This document shows positions 1 through 8,274 of a stretch of DNA of 14,253 nucleotides, piece after piece (position 1 is the stretch's first letter; each line of letters starts with the position of its first letter). The stretch spans positions 1 through 14,253 of the forward strand of contig DUOR01000388.1 of the NCBI GenBank assembly GCA_012838715.1. Direction: 5' to 3'. Source of the DNA: Actinomycetales bacterium. Its GTDB lineage: Bacteria; Actinomycetota; Actinomycetes; Mycobacteriales; Mycobacteriaceae. The position numbers were made by a program, and so were the translations under genes. The notes beneath the pieces are model-generated. The model was given only the letters and a program-made list of their open reading frames with translations. It was not told the origin of the DNA and did not search any database.

Positions 1-392
1 GCATGGGGGCCCAGACGACCCGCCTCGAATGGGAGGAGCAGCGGCTGCGCCGCGAGGTCCGGGCGACCGCCAACCGCCTCGCCAACTTCGACGACGCGAA
101 CCTGCGGCGCTCCGCCCGCGCCGCCGTCGTCGCCGCCGCCCGCGTCGAACGCGCCCTCGAAATCCTGGGCGAGGACGTCCCCGAACACCTCGTCACCGCC
201 GGCCACCTGCGCGTCGAGCACCGGCAGGCCTCCCTGGAGGAGCTGGGCCAGCTCGCCAATCCGCCGATGACCAAGGACGCGGTCGCCGGGCGGATCCGCC
301 GCCTGCTGTCGATGGCGGACCGGCGCGCCGCCGAAACCGGTGTGCCGGACACATCTTCGGCCGTCACGGACGACCTTTTCGACGGGGAGTAG
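1..392 (+). CDS. whiA: WhiA, C-terminal part (5' end outside window)
   Basis: This is the last 129 residues of the DNA-binding regulator WhiA. WhiA proteins have an N-terminal LAGLIDADG-like domain and a C-terminal helix-turn-helix; in Streptomyces WhiA acts with WhiB on sporulation and division genes, and it is kept in non-sporulating actinobacteria. Seen here: the helical stretch [20 protein letters not shown], then the helix-turn-helix region with [19 protein letters not shown] followed by AGRIRRLL, and a variable acidic tail ending DDLFDGE. The reading frame is open to the left edge and the methionine at base 3 lies in the middle of the family alignment, so it is not the start. Full-length members are about 325 residues, so roughly 200 residues are missing upstream. 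whiA just before gap is a common actinobacterial arrangement. Confidence 0.93.
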   Translation, partial: MGAQTTRLEWEEQRLRREVRATANRLANFDDANLRRSARAAVVAAARVERALEILGEDVPEHLVTAGHLRVEHRQASLEELGQLANPPMTKDAVAGRIRRLLSMADRRAAETGVPDTSSAVTDDLFDGE

Positions 393-465
393 CCGGCCCC
401 GGGGAGTGTCGGCGGGTCACCCCCGCGGCGGCGTGGTTGCCCCTGCGAAGCACCGTGACCGCACG

Positions 466-471
466 TACACT
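466..471 (+). promoter_or_regulatory. Candidate -10 box for gap in the whiA-gap gap (393-550)
   Basis: The 158 bases between whiA and gap contain no gene. TACACT at 466-471 fits the corynebacterial -10 pattern TANANT and would place a transcript start near 478, about 70 bases before the gap start. No good -35 hexamer lies 16-18 bases upstream (a TTGCCC at 437-442 is too far away), which is common in corynebacteria. A second, weaker candidate is TAGATA at 512-517. A strongly expressed glycolytic operon would be expected to have its own promoter here, but the exact box is inference. Confidence 0.35.
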
Positions 472-514
472 TTCAGCGGAACCAGTTGGTCCGGTGAAAC
501 GGGCTTTCCGGTAG

Positions 515-1558
<1,044 letters not shown>

Positions 1559-1583
1559 GCGTTAGCCAGCAACCCAACCCCAA

Positions 1584-1619
1584 GGGCCGGGGTGTGCCTT
1601 CCGGGGCGCACCCCGGCCC
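1584..1619 (+). terminator. 15-bp stem-loop between gap and pgk (attenuator or processing site)
   Basis: Arms at 1584-1598 and 1605-1619 pair over 15 bases with one G-U pair, around the hexaloop TTCCGG. No T-run follows; the next bases are AACTGGCATC. It starts 26 bases after the gap stop and ends 43 bases before the pgk start. With no U-tract, it is more likely a 3' end stabiliser or partial terminator that raises gap mRNA over downstream genes than a full stop. Confidence 0.65.
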
Positions 1620-1662
1620 AACTGGCATCACAGCGAAAATCACCGCGAAAGAAGGATTGACA

Positions 1663-2874
1663 ATGACCGTCAAGAACCTCAAGGACCTGCTCGACGAGGG
1701 CGTCGAGGGCCGCTACGTGCTGGTCCGCTCCGACCTGAACGTCCCGCTGAAGGACGGCACCATCACGGACCCGGGCCGCATCGACGCCTCCGTGCCGACC
1801 CTGAAGTCGCTGTCCGACGCCGGCGCGAAGGTCGTCGTCATGGCGCACCTGGGCCGCCCGAAGGGCGAGGCCGTGCCGGAGCTGTCCCTGGCCCCGGTCG
1901 CCGAGGCCCTGTCCGAGCGCCTGGACCGCTACGTCGCCGTCACCGGCGACGTGTCCGGCGAGGACGCCCACGAGCGCGCCAACGGCCTGACCGACGGCGA
2001 CGTGCTGCTGCTGGAGAACATCCGCTACGACGCCCGCGAGACCTCGAAGGACGACGCCGAGCGCGCCGCCTTCGCCGACGAGCTGGCCGCGCTGGTGCCG
2101 GGCGGCGCCTTCGTCTCCGACGGCTTCGGCGTCGTCCACCGCAAGCAGGCCTCCGTCTTCGACGTCGCCCAGAAGCTGCCGCACTACGCCGGCGGCCTGG
2201 TCGAGTCCGAGCTCGAGGTGCTCCGCAAGGTCGGCGAGACCCCCGAGCAGCCCTACGCCGTGGTGCTGGGCGGCTCCAAGGTCTCCGACAAGCTGGGCGT
2301 CATCGAGGCCCTGGCCCCGAAGGTCGACTCCCTGGTCATCGGCGGCGGCATGTGCTTCACCTTCCTCGCCGCGCAGGGCCACGCCGTGGGCAACTCCCTG
2401 CTGCAGGACGAGATGATCGACACCTGCAAGGACCTGCTGGAGCGCTACGGCGACCAGATCGTCCTGCCGACCGACGTCGTCGTCGCCTCCGAGTTCGCCG
2501 CCGACGCCGACCACAAGGTCGTCGCCGCCGACGAGATCCCGGAGGGCTGGATGGGCCTGGACATCGGCCCCGAGTCCGCCAAGGCCTTCGCCACCGTGCT
2601 GGCCGGCACCAAGACCGTCTTCTGGAACGGCCCGATGGGCGTGTTCGAGATGGACGCGTTCGCCAACGGCACCCGCTTCGTCGCCCAGGCGATCATCGAC
2701 GCCACCCGCGACAACGGCTGCTTCTCCGTCGTCGGCGGCGGCGACTCCGCCGCCGCGGTGCGCACCCTCGGCCTCGACGAGGACGGCTTCAGCCACATCT
2801 CCACCGGTGGCGGAGCCTCCCTCGAGTACCTGGAGGGCAAGGAGCTGCCGGGCGTCGAGGTCCTCGACTCCTAA
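1663..2874 (+). CDS. pgk: Phosphoglycerate kinase
   Basis: Cytosolic glycolytic kinase that transfers phosphate from 1,3-bisphosphoglycerate to ADP, giving ATP and 3-phosphoglycerate. The product is 403 residues, typical of the family. The start is ATG at 1663, preceded by AAGGA 6 bases upstream; an upstream in-frame GTG at 1594 lies inside the stem-loop and is not credible. N-terminal substrate site: [11 protein letters not shown] (Arg22, Asp24, Asn26). Further landmarks are [38 protein letters not shown], the hinge and nucleotide region WNGPMGVFE (from Trp321), and the C-terminal [10 protein letters not shown] (Gly358-Ser362) with [13 protein letters not shown]. It sits 104 bases after gap and 72 bases before tpiA, in the same direction. 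Confidence 0.98.
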   Translation: MTVKNLKDLLDEGVEGRYVLVRSDLNVPLKDGTITDPGRIDASVPTLKSLSDAGAKVVVMAHLGRPKGEAVPELSLAPVAEALSERLDRYVAVTGDVSGEDAHERANGLTDGDVLLLENIRYDARETSKDDAERAAFADELAALVPGGAFVSDGFGVVHRKQASVFDVAQKLPHYAGGLVESELEVLRKVGETPEQPYAVVLGGSKVSDKLGVIEALAPKVDSLVIGGGMCFTFLAAQGHAVGNSLLQDEMIDTCKDLLERYGDQIVLPTDVVVASEFAADADHKVVAADEIPEGWMGLDIGPESAKAFATVLAGTKTVFWNGPMGVFEMDAFANGTRFVAQAIIDATRDNGCFSVVGGGDSAAAVRTLGLDEDGFSHISTGGGASLEYLEGKELPGVEVLDS

Positions 2875-2880
2875 AGCCCC

Positions 2881-2910
2881 GGGCCGGGGCATGTTCCGGC
2901 CCCCTCTTTT
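2881..2910 (+). terminator. Short stem-loop with T-rich tail between pgk and tpiA
   Basis: GGGCCGG at 2881-2887 pairs with CCGGCCC at 2896-2902 around an 8-base loop, followed by CCTCTTTT to 2910. It resembles a weak intrinsic terminator. tpiA starts only 37 bases further on and no new promoter is obvious, so partial read-through is the likely outcome. Confidence 0.5.
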
Positions 2911-2946
2911 CCCGAACCCGCCAACCATCAGGAAGTGACACCAACC

Positions 2947-3729
2947 ATGGCACGCAAGCCCCTCATCGCCGGCAACTGGAAGATGAACCTCAACCACCTC
3001 GAGGCCATCGGCGTCGTGCAGAAGCTCGCCTTCGCCCTGCCGAAGGAGTACTACGACAAGGTCGACGTCGCGGTGATCCCCCCGTTCACGGACATCCGTT
3101 CGGTCCAGACGCTGGTGGAGGGCGACAAGCTGGGCGTCACCTACGGCGCGCAGGACGTCTCCGTCCATGAGGCCGGCGCCTACACCGGCGAGATTTCCGC
3201 CTCCATGCTGTCGAAGCTGGGCTGCCGTTGGGTCGTCGTCGGCCACTCCGAGCGCCGCGAGATGCACGCCGAGGACGATGCCCTGGTGGCCAAGAAGGCC
3301 AAGGCCGCCGTCAAGGAGGACATGGCGCCCATCGTGTGCGTCGGCGAGCCGCTCGAGGTCCGCGAGGCCGACGAGCACGTCGCCCACGTCGTCGAGCAGG
3401 TCAAGGGCTCCCTGGCGGGCCTGACCGAGGCGGACCTGGCCAAGGTCGTCATCGCCTACGAGCCCGTGTGGGCCATCGGCACCGGCAAGGTCGCCTCGGC
3501 CGCCGACGCGCAGGAGGTCTGCGCCGCGATCCGCGAGACCATCGCCGAGCTCGGCGGCGACACGCTGGCCAAGAACATGCGCATCCTCTACGGCGGCTCG
3601 GTCAAGGCCGAGAACGTCGGCGAGATCGTCGGCCAGCCGGACGTCGACGGCGGCCTCGTCGGCGGCGCCTCCCTGGACGGCGAGGCGTTCGCCAAGCTCT
3701 GCGCCCTCGCCGCCGACGCGGTCCAGTAA
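2947..3729 (+). CDS. tpiA: Triose-phosphate isomerase
   Basis: Interconverts dihydroxyacetone phosphate and glyceraldehyde 3-phosphate, a single-domain TIM barrel. The product is 260 residues, normal for actinobacteria. The start is ATG at 2947, giving [14 protein letters not shown] with the substrate residues Asn10 and Lys12. AGGAAG ends 11 bases upstream, a slightly long spacing; the in-frame GTG at 2935 overlaps that site and is rejected. The catalytic His100 is in [10 protein letters not shown] and the catalytic base Glu172 in [12 protein letters not shown], the latter including the hinged loop 6. The phosphate-binding YGGSVKAEN and [10 protein letters not shown] follow. It is third in the glycolytic cluster. 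Confidence 0.98.
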   Translation: MARKPLIAGNWKMNLNHLEAIGVVQKLAFALPKEYYDKVDVAVIPPFTDIRSVQTLVEGDKLGVTYGAQDVSVHEAGAYTGEISASMLSKLGCRWVVVGHSERREMHAEDDALVAKKAKAAVKEDMAPIVCVGEPLEVREADEHVAHVVEQVKGSLAGLTEADLAKVVIAYEPVWAIGTGKVASAADAQEVCAAIRETIAELGGDTLAKNMRILYGGSVKAENVGEIVGQPDVDGGLVGGASLDGEAFAKLCALAADAVQ

Positions 3730-3753
3730 AGGCCCCGTCCCCGACATGCCGCA

Positions 3754-3795
3754 CGAACGCCCCGTAGACGCGACACCGCGTTTACGGGGCGTTCG
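3754..3795 (+). terminator. 19-bp stem-loop between tpiA and ppc
   Basis: Arms at 3754-3772 and 3777-3795 are complementary over 19 bases, with a single G-U pair and a tight ACAC tetraloop. This is the longest inverted repeat noticed in the window. No T-run follows; the next bases are CGCCGCGGC. It lies 25 bases after the tpiA stop and 65 bases before ppc. It is probably the main 3' boundary of the gap-pgk-tpi transcript, acting as a terminator without a U-tract or as a block to exonucleases. Confidence 0.75.
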
Positions 3796-3860
3796 CGCCG
3801 CGGCACCATCCCACGCACACCTCCGCACCACCAGCGCAACCCCGCGATAGGAGCTCGGCC

Positions 3861-6632
3861 ATGAACGCCGCAGTCGTCACCAGCCTCGACACCCTCAAGG
3901 ACGATATCCGCCACCTGGGCCGCCTCCTCGGCGAGGTGATCCGCGAGCAGGAGGGCGAGGAGGTCTTCAACCTCGTCGAGACCGCCCGCCGCACCGCGTT
4001 CAAGCGGCACCGCGGGGAAGCGGAGCTCGATGACCTGGCGGAGCTGTTCCACGACATCGACCCGCTGGCGGCCAACCCGATCATCCGCGCCTTCACGCAC
4101 TTCGCGCTGCTGGCGAACCTCGCCGAGGATCTGCACGAGGAGCGGCTGCTGGAGGCGGGCCTGGACGCGGGGGAGCCGCCCCGCGACTCCACGCTCGACG
4201 CGACGTGGGAGAAGCTCCGCGCGGCCAACGTCGGCACGGCGGACCTGGCGGGCATGATGCGGGTGGCCGAGGTGGTGCCGGTGCTCACGGCGCACCCGAC
4301 GGAGACTCGCCGCCGCACGGTGTTCGACGTGCAGAAGCACATCGGCGCCTCCATGCGCGCCCGCCACGAGATCCTGCGCGCCCCGGAGAACGCCCGCACG
4401 CAGGCGCGGCTGGATCAGCTGGACCAGGAGATCCGCCGGCGCATCCTGACGCTGTGGCAGACCGCGCTCATCCGCATGAACCGCCCGGACATCCGCGACG
4501 AGGTCGAGGTGGGCCTGCGCTACTACCAGCTGTCGCTGCTGGAGACGGTGCCGCGATTGAACCGCGACGTCATCCACGCGATGCGGGAGCTCGGCGGGGA
4601 CGACGTGCCGGAGACCCCGATCCTGCGCATGGGCTCCTGGATCGGCGGCGACCACGACGGCAACCCCTACGTCACCCACGACACCGTCCGCTACGCCACC
4701 GACCGCGCGGCCGGCACCATCCTGCGCCACTACATGAAGGAGCTGCACGCCCTGGAGCGGGAGCTGAGCTTCTCCGACCGCCTGGTGCAGGTGTCCGTTG
4801 ACCTGGTGGACCTGGCCAGCCGCGGCCACAACGACATCCCCAACCGTTCCGACGAGCCCTACCGCCGCGCCATCCACGGCATCCGCGGCCGCGTCGCCGC
4901 CACCGCCATCTCCCGGCTGGGCCATTCGGTGGTCGAGGGGGACTGGTCCATGCACGAGCCCTACGCGGAGGTCGCCGAGATGCGCCGGGACCTCGACATC
5001 GTCGAGTCCTCGCTGCGCCGCACCCACGACGACCTCATCGCCGACCACCGCCTCGCGGACATCCAGTCCGCCACCGACGTCTTCGGCTTCCACCTGTACT
5101 CGCTGGACCTGCGGCAGAACTCGGAGTCGCTGGAGAACATCATCGGCGAACTGTTCCGCATGTCCGGGGTCACGGATGACTACGCCACGCTGCCGGAGCG
5201 CAGCCGGGTGGAACTGCTGACGAAGGAGCTGTCGTCGGCACGCCCCCTCATCCCGCGCGGCGTGAGCCTCAGCGAGCCCACCGAGCGCGAGCTGGGCATC
5301 CTGCGGGCGGCGGCCTACGCGGTCGACGCGTACGGGCCGGAGGTCGTTCCGCACTTCATCGTGTCGATGTGCTCGTCGGTGTCGGATCTGCTGGAGCCGA
5401 TGATCCTGCTCAAGGAGGTCGGGCTGCTGTCCGTCGACGAGACGGGCGCGCACGGCACCGTCGACGTCATCCCGCTGTTCGAGACCATCGAGGACCTGCA
5501 GGCGGGCGCGGGCGTGCTGCGCGAGGCCTGGGGCGTCCCCGCGTACCGGCGTTACGTCGCGCACCGCGGTGACCTGCAGGAAGTTATGCTCGGGTACTCG
5601 GACTCGAACAAGGACGGCGGCTACTTCGCCGCGAACTGGGCGCTGTACGACGCGGAGACGCAGCTGGCGGCGGCCGCCTCCGACTGGAACATCCGCCTGC
5701 GCCTCTTCCACGGGCGCGGCGGCACCGTCGGCCGTGGCGGCGGACCCTCCTACGAGGCGATCCTCGCGCAGCCGAAGGGCGCCGTGCAGGGTTCGGTGCG
5801 CATCACCGAGCAGGGCGAGATCGTCTCCGCCAAGTACGGCCACCCGGTGGCGGCGCGCCGCAACCTCGAGGCGCTGGTGTCCGCCACCATCGAGTCGACG
5901 CTGCTCGACGTGGAGGACCTCGACGACCAGAGCCGCGCGTACGAGGTGATGGCGGACATCTCGGAGCGTTCCCGCGACGCCTACGCCTCGCTGATGCACG
6001 ACGACCCCGGCTTCATCGAGTTCTTCGAGAACTCGACGCCGGTGGAGGAAATCGGCAGCCTCAACATCGGCTCGCGGCCGTCGTCGCGCAAGCAGACGAA
6101 GTCCATCGGCGACCTGCGCGCCATCCCGTGGGTGCTGGCGTGGTCGCAGCAGAGGTCGATGGTGCCGGGCTGGTTCGGCGTCGGCACCGCCCTGAAGGAA
6201 TGGGTGGGGGAGGACGCCGACGGTTCCCGCCTGGAGGAGCTGCGCGAGCTGAACCGCTCGTGGCCGTTCTTCAACTCGGTGCTGTCGAACATGGCGCAGG
6301 TCATGGCGAAGGCCGACCTCGACTTCGCGGAGCTCTACGCCGGGCTCGTCGCCGACCGGGAGGTCGCCGACCGCATCAACGGCCGCATCCGCGAGGAGTA
6401 CGAGCTGACCCTCGACATGTTCCTGCGCATCACCGGCTACGACTCGCTGCTGGGCGACAACCCGCTGCTGGCGCGTTCGGTGGATATGCGCTTCCCGTAC
6501 CTGATGCCGCTGAACGTCATCCAGCTGGAGATGCTGCGCCGCTACCGCGCCGGCGACGCCCGCGACAAGGTGCGCCGCGGCATCCAGCTGACCATGAACG
6601 GCCTGGCGACGGCCCTGCGCAACTCCGGCTAG
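3861..6632 (+). CDS. ppc: Phosphoenolpyruvate carboxylase
   Basis: Adds bicarbonate to phosphoenolpyruvate to make oxaloacetate, the main anaplerotic step in corynebacteria. The product is 923 residues, close to the roughly 919 of C. glutamicum. The start is ATG at 3861 with AGGAG 7 bases upstream. Conserved blocks appear in order: VLTAHPTETRRRTV with catalytic His145; GSWIGGDHDGNPYVT; FHLYSLDLRQNSE; MLGYSDSNKDGGYFAANW with Lys584; LFHGRGGTVGRGGGPSYEAI with Arg619, the glycine-rich active-site loop; and RAIPWVLAWSQQRSMVPGW. The C-terminus LTMNGLATALRNSG ends in Gly as in the family, where the tail reaches the effector site. Bacterial enzymes of this type are usually inhibited by aspartate and activated by acetyl-CoA; that is family knowledge, not seen here. 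Confidence 0.98.
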   Translation: MNAAVVTSLDTLKDDIRHLGRLLGEVIREQEGEEVFNLVETARRTAFKRHRGEAELDDLAELFHDIDPLAANPIIRAFTHFALLANLAEDLHEERLLEAGLDAGEPPRDSTLDATWEKLRAANVGTADLAGMMRVAEVVPVLTAHPTETRRRTVFDVQKHIGASMRARHEILRAPENARTQARLDQLDQEIRRRILTLWQTALIRMNRPDIRDEVEVGLRYYQLSLLETVPRLNRDVIHAMRELGGDDVPETPILRMGSWIGGDHDGNPYVTHDTVRYATDRAAGTILRHYMKELHALERELSFSDRLVQVSVDLVDLASRGHNDIPNRSDEPYRRAIHGIRGRVAATAISRLGHSVVEGDWSMHEPYAEVAEMRRDLDIVESSLRRTHDDLIADHRLADIQSATDVFGFHLYSLDLRQNSESLENIIGELFRMSGVTDDYATLPERSRVELLTKELSSARPLIPRGVSLSEPTERELGILRAAAYAVDAYGPEVVPHFIVSMCSSVSDLLEPMILLKEVGLLSVDETGAHGTVDVIPLFETIEDLQAGAGVLREAWGVPAYRRYVAHRGDLQEVMLGYSDSNKDGGYFAANWALYDAETQLAAAASDWNIRLRLFHGRGGTVGRGGGPSYEAILAQPKGAVQGSVRITEQGEIVSAKYGHPVAARRNLEALVSATIESTLLDVEDLDDQSRAYEVMADISERSRDAYASLMHDDPGFIEFFENSTPVEEIGSLNIGSRPSSRKQTKSIGDLRAIPWVLAWSQQRSMVPGWFGVGTALKEWVGEDADGSRLEELRELNRSWPFFNSVLSNMAQVMAKADLDFAELYAGLVADREVADRINGRIREEYELTLDMFLRITGYDSLLGDNPLLARSVDMRFPYLMPLNVIQLEMLRRYRAGDARDKVRRGIQLTMNGLATALRNSG

Positions 6633-6689
6633 GCGCCGAACCCGCCCCCGCCCCCGCGAGTCGATCTGCGTTGGGCGGCGGGCGTGCGG

Positions 6690-6695
6690 TAACCT
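6690..6695 (+). promoter_or_regulatory. Candidate -10 box for secG
   Basis: The 118 bases between ppc and secG start with a C-rich run and contain no stem-loop I can support. TAACCT at 6690-6695, in the context GGTAACCTGG, fits the extended corynebacterial -10 pattern. A TTGGGC at 6671-6676 is only 13 bases upstream, too close for a normal -35. A transcript starting near 6702 would leave a leader of about 49 bases that contains the secG ribosome binding site. Confidence 0.4.
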
Positions 6696-6750
6696 GGAAC
6701 ATCGACTGCGCCCCGGCATGGGGCGACCCGAGAACGAAAAGGGAGTGCGC

Positions 6751-6987
6751 GTGTACCTCGCCATCCAGATCGTCCTGATCATCAGCTCCCTGCTGATGGC
6801 GCTCTTCATCCTCCTGCACAAGGGCAAGGGCGGCGGACTTTCCAGCCTCTTCGGCGGCGGCATGCAGTCGAACCTGTCCGGTTCGACCGTGGTGGAGAAG
6901 AACCTCGACTACGTCACCATCGTCACGGCCATCATCTGGATTGCCTGCATCGTGCTGCTGGGGCTGTTCCAGGCCTTCGGCTGGTAG
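6751..6987 (+). CDS. secG: Protein translocase subunit SecG
   Basis: Small accessory subunit of the SecYEG channel in the plasma membrane; it assists SecA-driven protein export. The product is 78 residues, normal for actinobacteria. Two membrane helices are visible, at about residues 2-22 (IQIVLIISSLLMALFILL) and 55-73 (VTIVTAIIWIACIVLLGLF). The loop between them is GKGGGLSSLFGGGMQSNLSGST, split here only by its central glycine run, the hallmark of SecG. The start chosen is GTG at 6751 with AGGGAG 5 bases upstream. An in-frame ATG at 6718 would add eleven charged residues before the first helix, and a GTG at 6745 overlaps the binding site. A strong terminator follows 24 bases after the stop. 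Confidence 0.96.
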   Translation: MYLAIQIVLIISSLLMALFILLHKGKGGGLSSLFGGGMQSNLSGSTVVEKNLDYVTIVTAIIWIACIVLLGLFQAFGW

Positions 6988-7011
6988 CTTTCCGACGGGC
7001 CGGTACGGCAT

Positions 7012-7043
7012 CCCGGGTTCCCACCGTGGAACCCGGGTTTTTT
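7012..7043 (+). terminator. Intrinsic terminator of secG
   Basis: CCCGGGTTCC at 7012-7021 pairs perfectly with GGAACCCGGG at 7028-7037 around a 6-base loop and is followed directly by six T residues (7038-7043). This is the only complete intrinsic terminator I see in the window, and it separates the glycolysis-secG region from the envelope gene pair. Confidence 0.93.
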
Positions 7044-7112
7044 CATGCCCGCCGGGGCGTCAGCGGGTGACCACTGATTCGGTGGCGGAAACCGTGGTTG
7101 ACCTGCCCTGAA

Positions 7113-7118
7113 TACGAT
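7113..7118 (+). promoter_or_regulatory. Candidate -10 box giving a leaderless transcript
   Basis: TACGAT at 7113-7118 matches the TANNNT pattern of the actinobacterial -10. Its last base is 7 bases before the ATG at 7126, so the expected transcript start falls on or next to the start codon. No Shine-Dalgarno sequence precedes that ATG, which fits leaderless translation, common in this order. A TTGACC at 7098-7103 is only 9 bases upstream, so it cannot be the matching -35. Confidence 0.55.
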
Positions 7119-7125
7119 CGTGGTC

Positions 7126-8274
7126 ATGAGCGACGCACACGATCCGCGCGGCGAATCCTGGGGTCGGCCGGCCCAGGCTTGGGGGACGACCCCGCCGCCC
7201 CCGCCGCCCCCGCAGGGTCCGCCACGGCAGCCGATGGGCGCGAGGGGAGCCCCGGCCGCGAAACCCGGTGAACCGGAGGCGCCGAAAGCCCGCCGGGAAC
7301 GCAAGCGGCGGTTGCCGAAGTGGCCGACGAAGAAGCCGCGCTGGTTCACGGCGCTGATGGTGCTCGGCCTCATCCTGGTCAGCATGGGCGCCGGCCGCCT
7401 GCTCTTCCCGCGCGAAATCAACGAGGTCGTCGTGGAAAACGAGGCCGCGGCGCTGTCCGGTGAATCGGGCCCGATGCCCGACATCCTCGGCCTGGAGCGC
7501 ATCGCCGCCGAGTACGTGCTGGAGGGTTCGTCGATCACGGCACCGGTGCGGTTCGAGGAACGTCCCTCCGCCGGCACGCCCGGCGCCGTCGTCGCCCAGA
7601 CCCCCGCGGCGGGCGCGGCGACGGAGGGCGAGGACATCGAAGTGGTGGTCACCGTGGCCGCCGAAATGACGATGCCCGACTACGCCGGTCGCCCGATGAC
7701 CGAGGTCCGGCAGGAACTTGACGACGCGGGCGCCGTCGTCGTCGTCACGCGCGTGCTCGACATGGGGGAACCGGAGGGCAACGTGACCGGCACCGTCCCA
7801 GAGGAGGGGGAAATCGTCGGTGAGGTCGTCGAGCTGCTCGTCGCCGACGAGGGGTCGACGGTGATGCTTTCCGACGTGACCACCGAGTCCCGCGGCGACT
7901 GGAGCGGCAATTCGAACGTGTCCGTCGACGGCACGGAGTACGCCGACGTCTGGACGGGCACCCCGCGCGAGGATTCCGATGACCCCTTCGGCGGCTACTG
8001 GACGCTGGGCCGGCATGCCGGGACGCTGACCATGACCGTCGGCACGACCGACGCCGGGGAGATGGGGTCGGGACGGATCGTCATCAAGGGCGACGGCGAA
8101 GTCATCGAGGAAATCGAGGTGCGCCACGGCGAGTCCCGCGAAATCGAGGTGTCCGTCGCCGACGTGCTCAGGCTCGAAATCGAGGCGTTCACCAATGATG
8201 AGGACGTTCAGTTCGCCCTCGCCGACGCAACCCTCAGGGTGACGCCGGATGGCGCCCGGGAGCTGACGTCATGA
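7126..8274 (+). CDS. Membrane-anchored PASTA protein with NPCBM-like C-terminal domain
   Basis: Unnamed 382-residue protein. Residues 1-72 are a cytoplasmic tail rich in proline (seven in a row, 23-29) and then basic residues (ARRERKRRLPKW). One membrane helix spans about 73-94, so the rest is outside the cell. Two PASTA-like repeats start with MPDILG (117) and MPDYAG (183); each has the family layout of a short helix, strands and a Q/V-P-x-x-G turn (QTPAAGA, TVPEEGE). PASTA domains bind muropeptides or help place cell-wall enzymes. Residues of about 244-382 resemble the NPCBM carbohydrate-binding fold: TLTMTVGTTDAGEMGSGRIV, a GDGEVIEEIEV strand pair, LRLEIEAF, and a closing ALADATLRV. I saw no kinase or other catalytic motif and no cysteine. 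ATG 7126 was chosen over GTG 7120 because of the -10 spacing. It overlaps the next gene by ATGA. Carbohydrate binding is inferred from the domain resemblance only. Confidence 0.85.
   Translation: MSDAHDPRGESWGRPAQAWGTTPPPPPPPQGPPRQPMGARGAPAAKPGEPEAPKARRERKRRLPKWPTKKPRWFTALMVLGLILVSMGAGRLLFPREINEVVVENEAAALSGESGPMPDILGLERIAAEYVLEGSSITAPVRFEERPSAGTPGAVVAQTPAAGAATEGEDIEVVVTVAAEMTMPDYAGRPMTEVRQELDDAGAVVVVTRVLDMGEPEGNVTGTVPEEGEIVGEVVELLVADEGSTVMLSDVTTESRGDWSGNSNVSVDGTEYADVWTGTPREDSDDPFGGYWTLGRHAGTLTMTVGTTDAGEMGSGRIVIKGDGEVIEEIEVRHGESREIEVSVADVLRLEIEAFTNDEDVQFALADATLRVTPDGARELTS

Noticed and set aside
341..353. TGTGCCGGACACA palindrome resembling a GlxR (cAMP receptor-type) site
   Set aside because: The half-sites are separated by 5 bases instead of the 8 of the GlxR consensus, and it lies in the coding sequence of whiA.
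3..392. A stand-alone 129-residue gene starting at the ATG at base 3
   Set aside because: The sequence aligns with the C-terminal half of WhiA and the frame is open to the window edge, so it is a truncated view of whiA.
412..426. Short GCGGG/CCCGC hairpin after whiA as a terminator
   Set aside because: Only 5 bp with no T-run; such stems are expected by chance in DNA this rich in G and C.
7098..7103. TTGACC as the -35 box of the PASTA gene promoter
   Set aside because: It is 9 bases from the only good -10 box, and no -10-like hexamer lies 16-18 bases downstream.
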